Assembly: GCA_964615365.1 (NCBI GenBank)
Contig: CAZTOU010000022.1
Span: 1 to 64,000 of the forward strand
Direction of reading: 5' to 3'
DNA: 64,000 nt
DNA from: CAVXZE01 sp964615365
Lineage (GTDB): Bacteria > Myxococcota_A > UBA9160 > UBA6930
Each line of letters opens with the position of its first letter. The first letter of the stretch is position 1. The position numbers and the translations under genes are program-made. Positions 15,138 through 25,769 of the stretch are shown piece after piece. The notes beneath the pieces were generated by a model. The model did no database searches. It was not told the origin of the DNA and saw only the letters and a program-made list of their open reading frames with translations.

Positions 15138-17978
15138 CTACGCGTTCGTCTCGAGGCGTTCAACGTCGACGCGGGTGTCTCGATCGGTCTGGTTGGGCTC
15201 GTAGTGCGCGTATCCCCAGTGCATCTGGCCGTAGTCGGTGACGAGCTGGGTCACCTTGAAGGGACTGGGCGAGACGTACTGGTGGCAGCCTCCATCGCGG
15301 AACTGGTAGGGCTCCCAGGCGTGCATGATGTGGATCACCGACGGCTGGATCGCCGGCGCGATCTTGACCCGCACCACGAACTCGCCCAGGTCGTTCCAGA
15401 CCCGGACCAGGTCCTGCTCGGAGATTCCACGCTCTCGAGCGTCGGTGGGATTCATGTAGATCACCGGCTCCCCGCGCTGGAGCTGCAGCATCAGCGGCTG
15501 GTCGCGCCACATCGAGTGGATGCTCCAGCGCGCGTGTGCGCTGGTCATGGTGAAGGGATGGTCGCCGCCCGCCTTCGGCGGGTCCTTGTGGACGGGGAAC
15601 TCCTCGCCGACCTTCAGGAACAGGGGATGGTCCACGTAGAACTGCTGGCGGCCGGTGAGCGTCGGATAGGGCTCCTTCTTCTCGACGAAGTCGCGCAGCG
15701 GCACCACCGGCTCGGTGGTGCTGTACTCGGAAAAGATACCGGCGGTTCCGCCCTGCACGCCGAGGCCCGCGATCCGCATGGCGCCGCCCTCCCGGCGCAG
15801 ATCCGCGAGGGTGATCTCGTCCGAAGGGCCGGAGACGCTGAGGATGAAGTCCACCACCGCCTCCTGGTCGTGCGGCCCGAAGCGGCCGTCGTCGCTGAAG
15901 CGGAGGTCGAGATCGGTGAGACCGCACTCCTTGCCCGTGAAGCTGCGCGCCATGGTGACGCCCCGCGCGCGGGCCACCTGGGCCACGTGCTGCGACAGCA
16001 GCGAGAAGATCTCCCACTCGGGCTTCGCCTCTCCCTGCGGCTCGGCGCCCTTGTCGCCCAGCGTCACGTAGGGGACGAAGGCGGCGATGTACTTGATGCC
16101 GACCTTCTCGTACCAGCCGGCGGCCGGCAGCAGGATGTCGGCGTGGCGGCTGGTCTCGTTCATGCGGAAGTTGATGTCGACGACGAGGCGGGCCGGATCG
16201 AAGAGCGTCTCGCGCACCTTGTTGCCCATGCGCGTGTGGCGCAGCACGTTTCCACAGAACCCGAAGATCACCTCGGGCGGGGGGGCCGTGCGCGGCGGTC
16301 CCACCGGGAAGTGGCCCTTGTCGACCGCCTCCTCGATGTAGGGGGTGCACCCATCCGGAAGCACCGGGTCGTTGTGCTCCGGCGCGCCGACGAACTCGAG
16401 CAGGCCGCCGTGGACGGCGTGGAAGATCGTGCTCGGCACGTACATCGACTCGAACTCGTGAAGCACCTCGTCGGGCCAGAAGTAGGAGCGAGCGGCGGTC
16501 CACGCCAGGTAGGGGAGCGCCAGCTTGTCCTGCATCGCCATCAGGCCCATGCCCTCGAGGGCGATGAAGGCGCCCGATCGCCAGCCGCCGCCGGCGCGTC
16601 CCAGGTTTCCGGTGAGCGAGGCCAGCAGGATCTGGCTGCGCTGCATCAGATCCGAGTGGAGGTTCTTGCACATGCCCCACTGGGAGAGGATCAGCGCCGA
16701 AGGCGCCTTGGCAAACTCGCGCGCGAAGCGCCGGATGATTTGTGCGGAGAGGCCGGTGATGGGCGCGGCCTGCTCCGGTCCGGCCTCGGCGAGCCGCTCC
16801 CGCAGCAGGGAGAAGGCCGTGCGCACCGGGACCCGGCCTCCGTCGGCGAGGGCGACCTCGCCGCGCTTCTCGAGGTCGGGAGCGACGCCCAACGGAAGCG
16901 TCAACGTCCTCTCGGGACTGCCCGCGGATCCCGGCGCCCAGAAGAGAGCGTCCGCCGAGGCGTCCCACATGGCGAACCGGTCGTCCGCGCCGCCCGCCAC
17001 CACGTCCGCCTCGCGCAGGAATCGGCCGTCGTCACTGCGGACCAGGAAGGGGAGATCGGTCTGTTCGCGGAGGTAGTCGGCGTCGTAGAGGTCCTCCTCG
17101 ATCACCACCTGGCAGGCTGCCAGCGCCAGGGCGATGTCGCTCCCGGGCCGGAGCGGGAGCCAGAGGTCGGCGTGAATCGCGCTCTGGCTGTACTCGGGCG
17201 TGATGGCCACGATCTTCCCGCCGCCATAGCGCGTCTCGGGGACGAAATGCGCATCGGGAATGCGCGAGACGATCGGATTGAATCCCCACATCACCAGGTA
17301 GTCGGATCGGAACCAGTCGTCGGAGGTGCCGTCGGTGTGCGGCAGGCCGAGAGTGATGGTGCCGCCGACGCCCAGGTCTCCAATCTGCGCCATCGAGTCG
17401 GTGATGGGTGCGCCGATCTGCCGGAAGAAGCGAAGCGCCGCCGCGGTGTTGGCCCCGTAGTCGACGTTCGGGCCCAGCTCCAGCACCACGCCCTCGCCGC
17501 CGCGCTTGGCCAGCACCTCGACCAGGTGCTCGGCGATCTCGTCGAGGGCTTCCTCCCAGGTGATCCGCTTGAAGCGCCCGGAGCCGCGAGGTCCCACCCG
17601 CTTCATGGGATGAATCACGCGCGATTCGCTCAGCGTCAGATCGCTGCACATCCCGCCCTTCTGGCAGCCGCGGGGGTTGAAGTCGGGAACGCTCGCGTTC
17701 GACTGCACGTAGGGGGAGGACTGCTCCTCGCGCCAGACGATGCCCTCGCGCACGTAGAGATTCCAGGCGCACGAAGAGACGCAGTTGACGTTGGTGTGGG
17801 TGCCGCGAACCACCCGGTCCCAGGTCCATCGCTTCTGGTAGACGTCGCGAAAGTCCTGGTAGTCGGGTGCCAGATCCGCCGCCGCCGGCTCGGGTGTCAC
17901 CCAGCCGAGTCGGTGGAGACCCAGAGCGAGAGCGGTCGCCGTGCTCGCCTGAAGGAATTGCCGCCGAGTCAGGGACAC
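15138..17978 (-). CDS. Tat-exported molybdopterin oxidoreductase, type II DMSO reductase family (alpha subunit), second copy
   Basis: 946 residues from a GTG at 17978, with GGAGG seven bases upstream. The frame is open further upstream but conserved sequence starts here. The Tat motif is LTRRQFLQA. The Fe-S region reads GTHTNVNC, then CVSSC, then PRGCQKGG. GIVWREEQSS, MKRVGPRGSGRFKRITWEEA, IPDAHFVPETRYGG and REQTDLPFLVR follow, and the C-terminus has IMHAWEPYQF. The proposed Mo-ligand Asp is in QIGDLGVG, aligned with IGD of ethylbenzene dehydrogenase. It is clearly paralogous to the 11580-14402 protein but well diverged. It is first in the operon, with a Crp/Fnr-type palindrome about 84 bases upstream. 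It is likely periplasmic and membrane-linked if partner subunits exist elsewhere. Substrate unknown (hydroxylation or oxyanion reduction are family options). Confidence 0.9.
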   Translation of the reverse strand: MSLTRRQFLQASTATALALGLHRLGWVTPEPAAADLAPDYQDFRDVYQKRWTWDRVVRGTHTNVNCVSSCAWNLYVREGIVWREEQSSPYVQSNASVPDFNPRGCQKGGMCSDLTLSESRVIHPMKRVGPRGSGRFKRITWEEALDEIAEHLVEVLAKRGGEGVVLELGPNVDYGANTAAALRFFRQIGAPITDSMAQIGDLGVGGTITLGLPHTDGTSDDWFRSDYLVMWGFNPIVSRIPDAHFVPETRYGGGKIVAITPEYSQSAIHADLWLPLRPGSDIALALAACQVVIEEDLYDADYLREQTDLPFLVRSDDGRFLREADVVAGGADDRFAMWDASADALFWAPGSAGSPERTLTLPLGVAPDLEKRGEVALADGGRVPVRTAFSLLRERLAEAGPEQAAPITGLSAQIIRRFAREFAKAPSALILSQWGMCKNLHSDLMQRSQILLASLTGNLGRAGGGWRSGAFIALEGMGLMAMQDKLALPYLAWTAARSYFWPDEVLHEFESMYVPSTIFHAVHGGLLEFVGAPEHNDPVLPDGCTPYIEEAVDKGHFPVGPPRTAPPPEVIFGFCGNVLRHTRMGNKVRETLFDPARLVVDINFRMNETSRHADILLPAAGWYEKVGIKYIAAFVPYVTLGDKGAEPQGEAKPEWEIFSLLSQHVAQVARARGVTMARSFTGKECGLTDLDLRFSDDGRFGPHDQEAVVDFILSVSGPSDEITLADLRREGGAMRIAGLGVQGGTAGIFSEYSTTEPVVPLRDFVEKKEPYPTLTGRQQFYVDHPLFLKVGEEFPVHKDPPKAGGDHPFTMTSAHARWSIHSMWRDQPLMLQLQRGEPVIYMNPTDARERGISEQDLVRVWNDLGEFVVRVKIAPAIQPSVIHIMHAWEPYQFRDGGCHQYVSPSPFKVTQLVTDYGQMHWGYAHYEPNQTDRDTRVDVERLETNA

Positions 17979-18061
17979 CGTTCCACCTCCCCGCGGGCGC
18001 CCTCGATCCTGGCCCCGATCGATGGTTCCCGGCGAAGCTATCCGGGGAGTCCCAGCGGGGG

Positions 18062-18077
18062 TATGACGACCGTCATA
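18062..18077. promoter_or_regulatory. Crp/Fnr-type palindrome upstream of the molybdoenzyme operon
   Basis: TATGAC-GACC-GTCATA is a perfect 6-bp inverted repeat with a 4-bp centre, the geometry of Crp/Fnr-family sites. It lies about 84 bases before the GTG of the first molybdoenzyme gene. A near-identical element (TATGAC-TGGC-ATCATA) is in front of the Crp/Fnr gene itself. The shared half-site TATGA and neighbouring regulator make it a likely operator. Confidence 0.6.
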
Positions 18078-18130
18078 GCTCTCGGAGGGGGCGTTTCGCG
18101 GCCCGCTCCAAACCCGCGCGAGAGGGTATC

Positions 18131-18802
18131 TCAGCGCGATGCGACGGTCGCAATCCGCTCCAGGGCCGACTCGTCCACCACCTGCACGCGCCCCACGGCG
18201 CCGCTGATGATCCCGTCTCGCTCGAATCGGCGCAGCACCCGGATCGCCGTCTCGACCGTGGTACCGGACGCCTCCGCCAGGGCCCGCCGCGTCACGCGCG
18301 CCTCCCCGTCCTCCCGTGCAGAGCGCAGGAGCGCCCGCGCCAGCCGAGCCGGAGCCGGATCGTGTGCGAAGGACCGCAGGCGCTCGTGGGCGTCGCGGAG
18401 GCGGTGGGAGGTGACCACCAGGATCTCGACGGCGAGCACCGGCACCTCTGCCACCAGGCTCATCAGCACCCTCCGCGGCAGGCACCAGGCCATCCCATCC
18501 GTGACCGTCTCGGCGCTCGCGGTGTAGACGTCCTCGTCGAGGGAGGAGACCGCGCCGAACATCTCGCCCGGACCGAGGGCCTCCAGGGTGGTGATGCGCC
18601 CGTCCGCCGAGCCCTTGTAGAGCCGCACCTCCCCCCGGTGGACCACCCAGAGGAACTCCGCGGGCTGCCCCTCGAAGAAGAGCACCCGCTGGCGGGTGAA
18701 GCGCTTCTCGCGGAGGACCGATTTGACCTGGTCTCGCCGCTCCGGAGGCAGCGCCCGGAAGAACTCAGCGTTAGCGAGTTCTACCTCACCACTACCACTC
18801 AT
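18131..18802 (-). CDS. Crp/Fnr-family transcriptional regulator
   Basis: 223 residues from the ATG at 18802, with GAGGTG close upstream; the ATG at 18817 would add five residues. The N-terminal cyclic-nucleotide-binding-like beta barrel (about residues 10-125) includes VLFFEGQPAEFLWVVHRGEV and LGPGEMFGAVSSL. The C-terminal winged helix has TRRALAEASGTTVETAIRVL, where the Glu and Arg of ETAIR occupy the DNA-contact positions. There are no N-terminal cysteines, so it is not an FNR-type Fe-S oxygen sensor; the only Cys is in AWCLPRR. It may sense a nucleotide, heme-bound gas or another ligand. Matching palindromes lie in its own upstream gap and before the molybdoenzyme operon, suggesting autoregulation and control of that operon. 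Confidence 0.88.
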   Translation of the reverse strand: MSGSGEVELANAEFFRALPPERRDQVKSVLREKRFTRQRVLFFEGQPAEFLWVVHRGEVRLYKGSADGRITTLEALGPGEMFGAVSSLDEDVYTASAETVTDGMAWCLPRRVLMSLVAEVPVLAVEILVVTSHRLRDAHERLRSFAHDPAPARLARALLRSAREDGEARVTRRALAEASGTTVETAIRVLRRFERDGIISGAVGRVQVVDESALERIATVASR

Positions 18803-18846
18803 TCCACCTCGGTCCATATCCGCGTGTGAAGAGCTCTCGGGCGCGG

Positions 18847-18862
18847 TATGACTGGCATCATA
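18847..18862. promoter_or_regulatory. Crp/Fnr-type palindrome between regulator and hemerythrin genes
   Basis: TATGAC-TGGC-ATCATA, with perfect outer arms TATGA/TCATA, sits in the divergent gap between the Crp/Fnr gene (start 18802) and the hemerythrin gene (start 18957). It matches the element at 18062-18077. It could control both divergent genes. Confidence 0.55.
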
Positions 18863-18956
18863 CTCAACTCCCGCAATTAGGGCCCATATTCATGGTGGGG
18901 AAGAACAGGAGTGCCGAGGGCTCGCCGCTCGAGACGAGCCGAAAGGGGGAAGTCCG

Positions 18957-19352
18957 GTGATCAGCCGGGTTGCCGCAGTCCATCGCAGCCTCGCAGCGAT
19001 GTTCGAGGAGACGCGCGCGGCGTTCCGGGACGGGGACGAAGCGGAGGCCGCCGTTGCGTTCGGACGGATCCGAGAGGAGCTGGAGGCCCACTTCGAGAAG
19101 GAAGACCGACTCTACTATCCGGCCATCCGGGCGCTGCGGCCCGACCGCGCCGAGGCGGTGGATCGGGTCGGGAAGGCGCACGCCCAGTTCATCCGTCGCT
19201 TCGACCTGATCGTCGCTCAGCTTCAGGCGGGGAAGCGGGAGGAGGCGAGACGCTCCTTCGAGGAGTTCGCCGAGGCCTTCATCTTTCACGAGATCCGTGA
19301 GGAAGACCTGATCCGTTCGCTGGAGAAGGAGTTCATGGAGGCCCGCCGGTAG
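18957..19352 (+). CDS. Hemerythrin-like diiron domain protein
   Basis: 131 residues from GTG at 18957, with GGGGGA about seven bases upstream. It is a four-helix HHE-type domain with candidate diiron ligands His 9, His 45 and Glu 49 (EAHFEKED), His 75 (KAHAQF), and His 111 with Glu 115 or 116 (FHEIREED). Such proteins bind or sense O2 or NO, or help repair iron centres. It is divergent from the Crp/Fnr regulator and shares a palindrome with the molybdoenzyme operon. A role in O2/NO handling linked to that redox system is therefore plausible, though inferred. Confidence 0.88.
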   Translation: MISRVAAVHRSLAAMFEETRAAFRDGDEAEAAVAFGRIREELEAHFEKEDRLYYPAIRALRPDRAEAVDRVGKAHAQFIRRFDLIVAQLQAGKREEARRSFEEFAEAFIFHEIREEDLIRSLEKEFMEARR

Positions 19353-19421
19353 CCCACCCGGGCGCGAGGCCCTCCAATCCCCGCGGGTCCCGCAGGGCAG
19401 GGGAGAGCCTCCCCGGGGGCC

Positions 19422-20213
19422 TCAGTTCATCTGCATGCCGCCGTCGACGTTGAGGGACTGCCCGGTGATGTTCCTCGCCTCGTCGGACACCAGGAAGACG
19501 ACGGCGTGGCCGATGTCCTCGGGGGTCTGCTCCCGCCGCAGCGGGCAGTTCGCCTGGATGTAGGCGCTGAACGCGGCGCGTTCGCCGACGACGTTGGGAT
19601 CGGTGTCGCGGCGGAACATCCCCTCGAGCTTCTCCCACATCGGGGTCCAGAGCAGGCCCGGACACACGGCGTTGACGTTGATGCCATGCGGTCCCAGCGA
19701 GAAGGCCATTGACTGGGTCAGGCTGATCGCGCCGGCCTTCGAGGCCGAGTAGGGCGCCAGGCCGTTGTCTCCCCGCCGCCCCGCAATCGAGGCGATGTTC
19801 ACGATCTTCCCCCCGCCGCGCTCGCGGAAATGGGGGATGACGATGCTGCTCACGTTCCAGATTCCCCGGAGGTTCACCATGTAGCAGCGGTCGAAGTCGT
19901 CGCCGGAGACCTCGCTTCCCGTGTGATCCTGGACGACGCCCGCGTTGTTGACCAGGATGTCGATCGCCTCGAAGCGGGCGAGAACCTGGTCGAAACCCCT
20001 CTGTACCGATTGCGTGTCGGTGACGTCGACCTGGCAGACGATCACCTCGCGGCCGAGGCTCGCGACCTCCTCGGCGGTCTCCTCCGCGCTCCGTACGTCG
20101 ACGTCGGCGATCGCGATGTCGGCACCTGCCTCGGCCAGACCGAGGACGATGCCGCGCCCGATTCCCCGGCCGCCGCCGGTCACGATCGCGACCCTCTGAC
20201 TCAGACGACCCAT
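19422..20213 (-). CDS. SDR-family oxidoreductase
   Basis: 263 residues, a classical short-chain dehydrogenase/reductase. The NAD(P) motif is TGGGRGIG (residues 13-20), followed by NNAG, IASIAG with the catalytic Ser, and YSASK with the catalytic Tyr and Lys. It ends in GQSLNVDGGMQMN. The acidic residue after beta-2 (IADVDV) favours NAD over NADP. Family members oxidise or reduce alcohols, ketones or steroids; the substrate is not predictable. It converges with the hemerythrin gene and is followed 21 bases later by a CehA-like hydrolase on its upstream side, possibly in one operon. Confidence 0.9.
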   Translation of the reverse strand: MGRLSQRVAIVTGGGRGIGRGIVLGLAEAGADIAIADVDVRSAEETAEEVASLGREVIVCQVDVTDTQSVQRGFDQVLARFEAIDILVNNAGVVQDHTGSEVSGDDFDRCYMVNLRGIWNVSSIVIPHFRERGGGKIVNIASIAGRRGDNGLAPYSASKAGAISLTQSMAFSLGPHGINVNAVCPGLLWTPMWEKLEGMFRRDTDPNVVGERAAFSAYIQANCPLRREQTPEDIGHAVVFLVSDEARNITGQSLNVDGGMQMN

Positions 20214-20234
20214 CTCTCACGCATAGGGGATTCG

Positions 20235-22823
20235 TCACCCAGAGGCAAGGTCGGGAATCCGGTGGCGGTGACCGCGCCCGCGCTGGTGCATCTCGTTGTG
20301 GACCTTGCGGTGCGCGGAGGTCAGGACCAGCCGCATGCGCTTGTAGGCCGCGTCGTCGGCGCGTGTCCCGACCGTGTCCAGATAGGCCAGCGCGCCTTCG
20401 ATCTGCTCCAGCATGGTGACGGCGTCGGCCGCTGCAAAGAAGCGCGAGCCCTCGATCTCGATCGTCACCGGCGACGAATGCGCTGCGATCATCTCCGGCC
20501 TGTCCCGGTAGTGGCCGCGCACCAGGAGTGCCAGCCAGGAGCTCCTGTCGAGATTCACCGCCCAGTGTCCTCGGGCCTTCTTCGCGCCGATCCGCTTGCT
20601 CTCGCGGATCTCTCCATTCACGACGAGGTCCACCCGGGACATCGGCACCGTCACGCTGGCGAGCTCGTACTCCACGTCCACGGTTCCGCCGCTTCCGTTC
20701 ATGACGATACGGCTACCGGGCGGCTCGCCCTCCACCCGGAACTCCATGAGCGGCCCGTAGCTCACGAAGGTGTCACCCGACCGGACCGCATCCATCCAGG
20801 CCTGGTAGGTGAAGGGACTCCCCTCCGGGATCCGCGCGTAGGTGCGGATCGTACCGACCGCGGTGTTGGCGGTCATCTTGTCGGTTCCGCCCACCGCCGG
20901 GTAGAAGTAGCCGCAGTTCAGGTAGCGGTACCAGTCGGAGAGTGAGTAGGGATCGATTCCGGCATAGAGATTGCCCCAGGAGCACATCTCCACCGCATCG
21001 ACGTCGCCGTGGATCAGCGTTGCCGCGTTTTCGGCCCGGGGGTTCGGGAAGTGAGGGAAGACCACCAGCCCTCCGCGGTCGCGACACTCCCGCGCCCATT
21101 GCGTCAGGAGCGCTCCCACCGGGTCCCCCAGGGCGGCCTCGTCGGGTCCGCCCGCGCACATCGGCGCGATGATCTCGCCGCCGTAGCCCAGCAGCGAAAT
21201 GTGGCCGAGCACATGCTGGCGGTTCTCGGTCCCGACGCGAACCAGCCATTCTCCGTCGTCGCCCGCTTCCCGGGATCCGAAGGTCGTCTTCCCGTCGAAG
21301 TCGCCGACGTTGGTCATCAGCTCTCCCCACTGGCTCGCCAGCAGGTTGATGACGTTCACGCCCTCGGCGGCGCCCTCCAGCCGAGCGGTCGCCGGCGACA
21401 GGAAGTGAACGTGGGTGTCGGCGGTCACCCAGCCGCGCTCCCTCCAGTCGAGGACGCGATCGATCCCGAGGGTGAGGGCCCGGGTCGACCGCGAGATCTC
21501 CACCACCTTGCGCAGCGGCTTGATCTCGAAGCCCTTGCTCACCTCGAGATAGACCCTGCCGAGGGGCAGATCCAGCGTCGCCTCTCCCGGGATGTAGCAG
21601 CAGTCGTGTCGATTGCCGGTCATCGGATCGAGGTGCGCGAAGTCGGCGCTGTAATCCTCGAACCACGAGGGATTGGGGATGCGATGCCGATCGACCGGCA
21701 CCAGGTACTCGCCGGCCTCGCCGTGGGCGTGGAGCTTGACGGCGACAGGCATCTTGCTGCCCTTCTCCACCACGCGAAGCTTCACCCGCTGGAGCGCCGG
21801 ACGCACCGGCGAGAGAGCCCTGGTGCTCTTCTCCTCCGCCAGCTTCGAGACGGGAACCGTTCTCCTCCCGCCGAGGTGGAAGCGCGCGTCGGGGTGGGCC
21901 GTGTACTCGATCAGGACCTCGCGGTTCGAGGTGCCGGGCGTCTGGTTGTTGTAGGTCTTCTCCCAATCGTCGTTGGGGTACAAGGAACGCGGCTGGGCCG
22001 AGATCACCTGTCCCAGGTCGAGCTGGATCTGATCGAGGAGGCCCCGCTCGTCGAGCTCGGGGCGGAATGCTTCGCTCTTCGGCAGCCGGAGCAGCGCCTT
22101 GCGTCGCGTCTCCCAGCGCAGCGGCAGCGAGCTGGCCCTTCCCGCGGAGATCGCGGAGAGCACGACCACACCCGACACCGGCTCGACGCGCAGGCCGGTG
22201 ATCGCCTTTCCGGGACGGGGGTTCTCCCAGGCCCAGATCCAGTTGCACCAGGTCCCCAGGTCGCGGATCTGCGCGCGTGTCTGCGACATCCCCCAGTAGA
22301 GGTGCCGCATTCCGAACAGGGGCGGGGAGTCCTGCTCGTGGACTGCCGGAATCGGATGGGGCTTGCGCATGCAGACCGCCTGAAAGCAGTTCTCGCCCCA
22401 GCCCCGCTGGAACATCCCGATCTGATGGCGTCTCCGGATCGCCTGCCGCAGCTCGCCTCCGTCGGCGTAGTGGATCACGTAGTCCGCCACGTGCTCCCCG
22501 AGCCGGCCGTAGCCCGGAGTCGGGCTGACGAAGCCGTCCCGGTTCCAGTCCAGTGGTTCGACGTCGGTGGTGTGCAAGAAGACCAGCCACTTCGTCTTGA
22601 CCGGTCCCACCCTCACCGAGACCGGATCGTCCTTTGCCAGCAGTGGCCTTTTCACCTGGAAGGGAATTCCCCACCCCGTGCATCGGCCCCTCGGCGCTCT
22701 CTCCACCGAGCCCCGCATGCCCGGTGTTACCTCCGCTTCCGCCAGCGCCTTCCAGGGCAGCGTCCCGTCGAAGGGGATCACCTGGAAGAGCGGTGATGCG
22801 GGTCCGTCGTGCTGAGGCGCCAT
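20235..22823 (-). CDS. CehA/McbA-family metallohydrolase (PHP-like domain)
   Basis: 862 residues from ATG at 22823, with GAGGA seven bases upstream. The C-terminal half has a PHP-type metal-binding region. It begins GWVTADTHVHFLSP (near residue 465), followed by VVFPHFPNPRAENA, VEMCSWGNLY and a YPAVGGTDKM block. The N-terminal 400 residues are mostly beta-strand-like and of unknown role. The family is named after the carbaryl hydrolase CehA, but most members have unknown substrates and act on esters or phosphoesters. No signal peptide is evident. Upstream it diverges from the M3 peptidase with a 129-base gap. Confidence 0.78.
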   Translation of the reverse strand: MAPQHDGPASPLFQVIPFDGTLPWKALAEAEVTPGMRGSVERAPRGRCTGWGIPFQVKRPLLAKDDPVSVRVGPVKTKWLVFLHTTDVEPLDWNRDGFVSPTPGYGRLGEHVADYVIHYADGGELRQAIRRRHQIGMFQRGWGENCFQAVCMRKPHPIPAVHEQDSPPLFGMRHLYWGMSQTRAQIRDLGTWCNWIWAWENPRPGKAITGLRVEPVSGVVVLSAISAGRASSLPLRWETRRKALLRLPKSEAFRPELDERGLLDQIQLDLGQVISAQPRSLYPNDDWEKTYNNQTPGTSNREVLIEYTAHPDARFHLGGRRTVPVSKLAEEKSTRALSPVRPALQRVKLRVVEKGSKMPVAVKLHAHGEAGEYLVPVDRHRIPNPSWFEDYSADFAHLDPMTGNRHDCCYIPGEATLDLPLGRVYLEVSKGFEIKPLRKVVEISRSTRALTLGIDRVLDWRERGWVTADTHVHFLSPATARLEGAAEGVNVINLLASQWGELMTNVGDFDGKTTFGSREAGDDGEWLVRVGTENRQHVLGHISLLGYGGEIIAPMCAGGPDEAALGDPVGALLTQWARECRDRGGLVVFPHFPNPRAENAATLIHGDVDAVEMCSWGNLYAGIDPYSLSDWYRYLNCGYFYPAVGGTDKMTANTAVGTIRTYARIPEGSPFTYQAWMDAVRSGDTFVSYGPLMEFRVEGEPPGSRIVMNGSGGTVDVEYELASVTVPMSRVDLVVNGEIRESKRIGAKKARGHWAVNLDRSSWLALLVRGHYRDRPEMIAAHSSPVTIEIEGSRFFAAADAVTMLEQIEGALAYLDTVGTRADDAAYKRMRLVLTSAHRKVHNEMHQRGRGHRHRIPDLASG

Positions 22824-22952
22824 GGGAGATTCCTCGCAGCTTTGCCGGCGCAGGCGTCCAGTGCCTGGTGGGCGGGAAGCTCACACTCTGCAGCGGGAGG
22901 GGGCCGCCCGCAAGGAGCGCGCTTCTCAGCACCGGCTACGCTTGGTTTCGCG

Positions 22953-24786
<1,834 letters not shown>

Positions 24787-24806
<20 letters not shown>

Positions 24807-25569
24807 TCACGATCGATGCTCCGCCGTCGATGACGATGCTCTGTCCCGTCAGCCAGGCGCCGGCCGGCGCCGCCAGGAACACCGCCGCTCCGGCGATGTC
24901 CTCCGGGCTTCCCAGGCGCCGCAGCGGCGTCGCTGCCTCCTGACTCGCCGCCGCCTGCGGCTCCTCCCACAGCGCGCGGGCGAAGTCCGTCCTCACCACG
25001 CCCGGGGCGATACAGTTCGCGCGGATTCCGTCGGGCCCGAACTCCACGGCCAGGTTTCGGGCGAGCTGCATGTCCGCCGCCTTTGAGATGGCGTAGCTGC
25101 CCAGGGCGCTGCTGCCCTTGAGGCCGGTAACGGAGGAGACGATGATGATGACGCCGCCCCCTCGCTCCCTCATCTCCGGGACGACTATCTGGCACAGCCA
25201 GTGGTTGCTCCGGATGTTCACGTCGAGGATCTTCTCGAATGCGGAGTCGGGAATCTCGAGACTCGGGCCGTAGAAGGGGTTGACGCCGGCGTTGGCCACC
25301 AGGATGTCGATCGCTCCCAGCTCGCGGCGGGTCACGTCGACCAGGTGCTGAAGCTGCTCCTTGTGTGACACGTTGCACGGGACGGCGATGGCTTCGCCGC
25401 CGGCCTCGCGGATGTGCGCCGCCACCTCGTCGCAGACCGAGGCCTTGCGGCTCGAGATCACCACCTTCGCGCCGTGTGCGGCCATGACCTCTGCGATCGC
25501 CCGCCCGATCCCCTTGGTGGAGCCGGTGACGACGGCGACTCGGCCGCTCAGATCGAACAGGTCCTGCAT
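24787..25569 (-). CDS. SDR-family oxidoreductase
   Basis: 260 residues from ATG at 25569. Motifs are TGSTKGIG (cofactor), VANAG, IVSSVTG with the catalytic Ser, and YAISK with the catalytic Tyr and Lys. It ends in TGQSIVIDGGASI. SSRK after beta-2 favours NADP(H). It resembles 3-oxoacyl-ACP reductase-like or generic dehydrogenases; the substrate is not predictable. Its 3' end overlaps the 3' end of the M3 peptidase gene by 20 bases, so the two convergent transcripts overlap. An in-frame ATG 36 bases upstream is possible but places a purine-rich stretch inside the coding region. Confidence 0.9.
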
Positions 25570-25769
25570 GCGGCTCTTCTTTGCCTCCCTCTCGTGAGGC
25601 AGCATACTAGGACGAGGGGGGTCGGGGAGCACGTCGAGATGAGTGGATCCGCAATCGTGATCGGTGTGGGAGCCTCCGCGGGCGGCCGGGCCTTGCGCAG
25701 AGTAGTAACTCTGCTGAATCCTTTTGACTACGGGGTCTTCTTTCGCTTTCGTCTCCAGGGAGGTTGAAC

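Noticed and set aside
15204..18527. A 1107-codon plus-strand open frame opposite the molybdoenzyme and regulator genes
   Set aside because: It spans two unrelated minus-strand genes and the gap between them, and its translation has no family features. It is a mirror of codon bias on the other strand.
19353..19421. GC-rich inverted sequence between the hemerythrin and SDR genes as a bidirectional terminator
   Set aside because: The arms pair only imperfectly, the spacing is long, and no T-tract follows on either strand.
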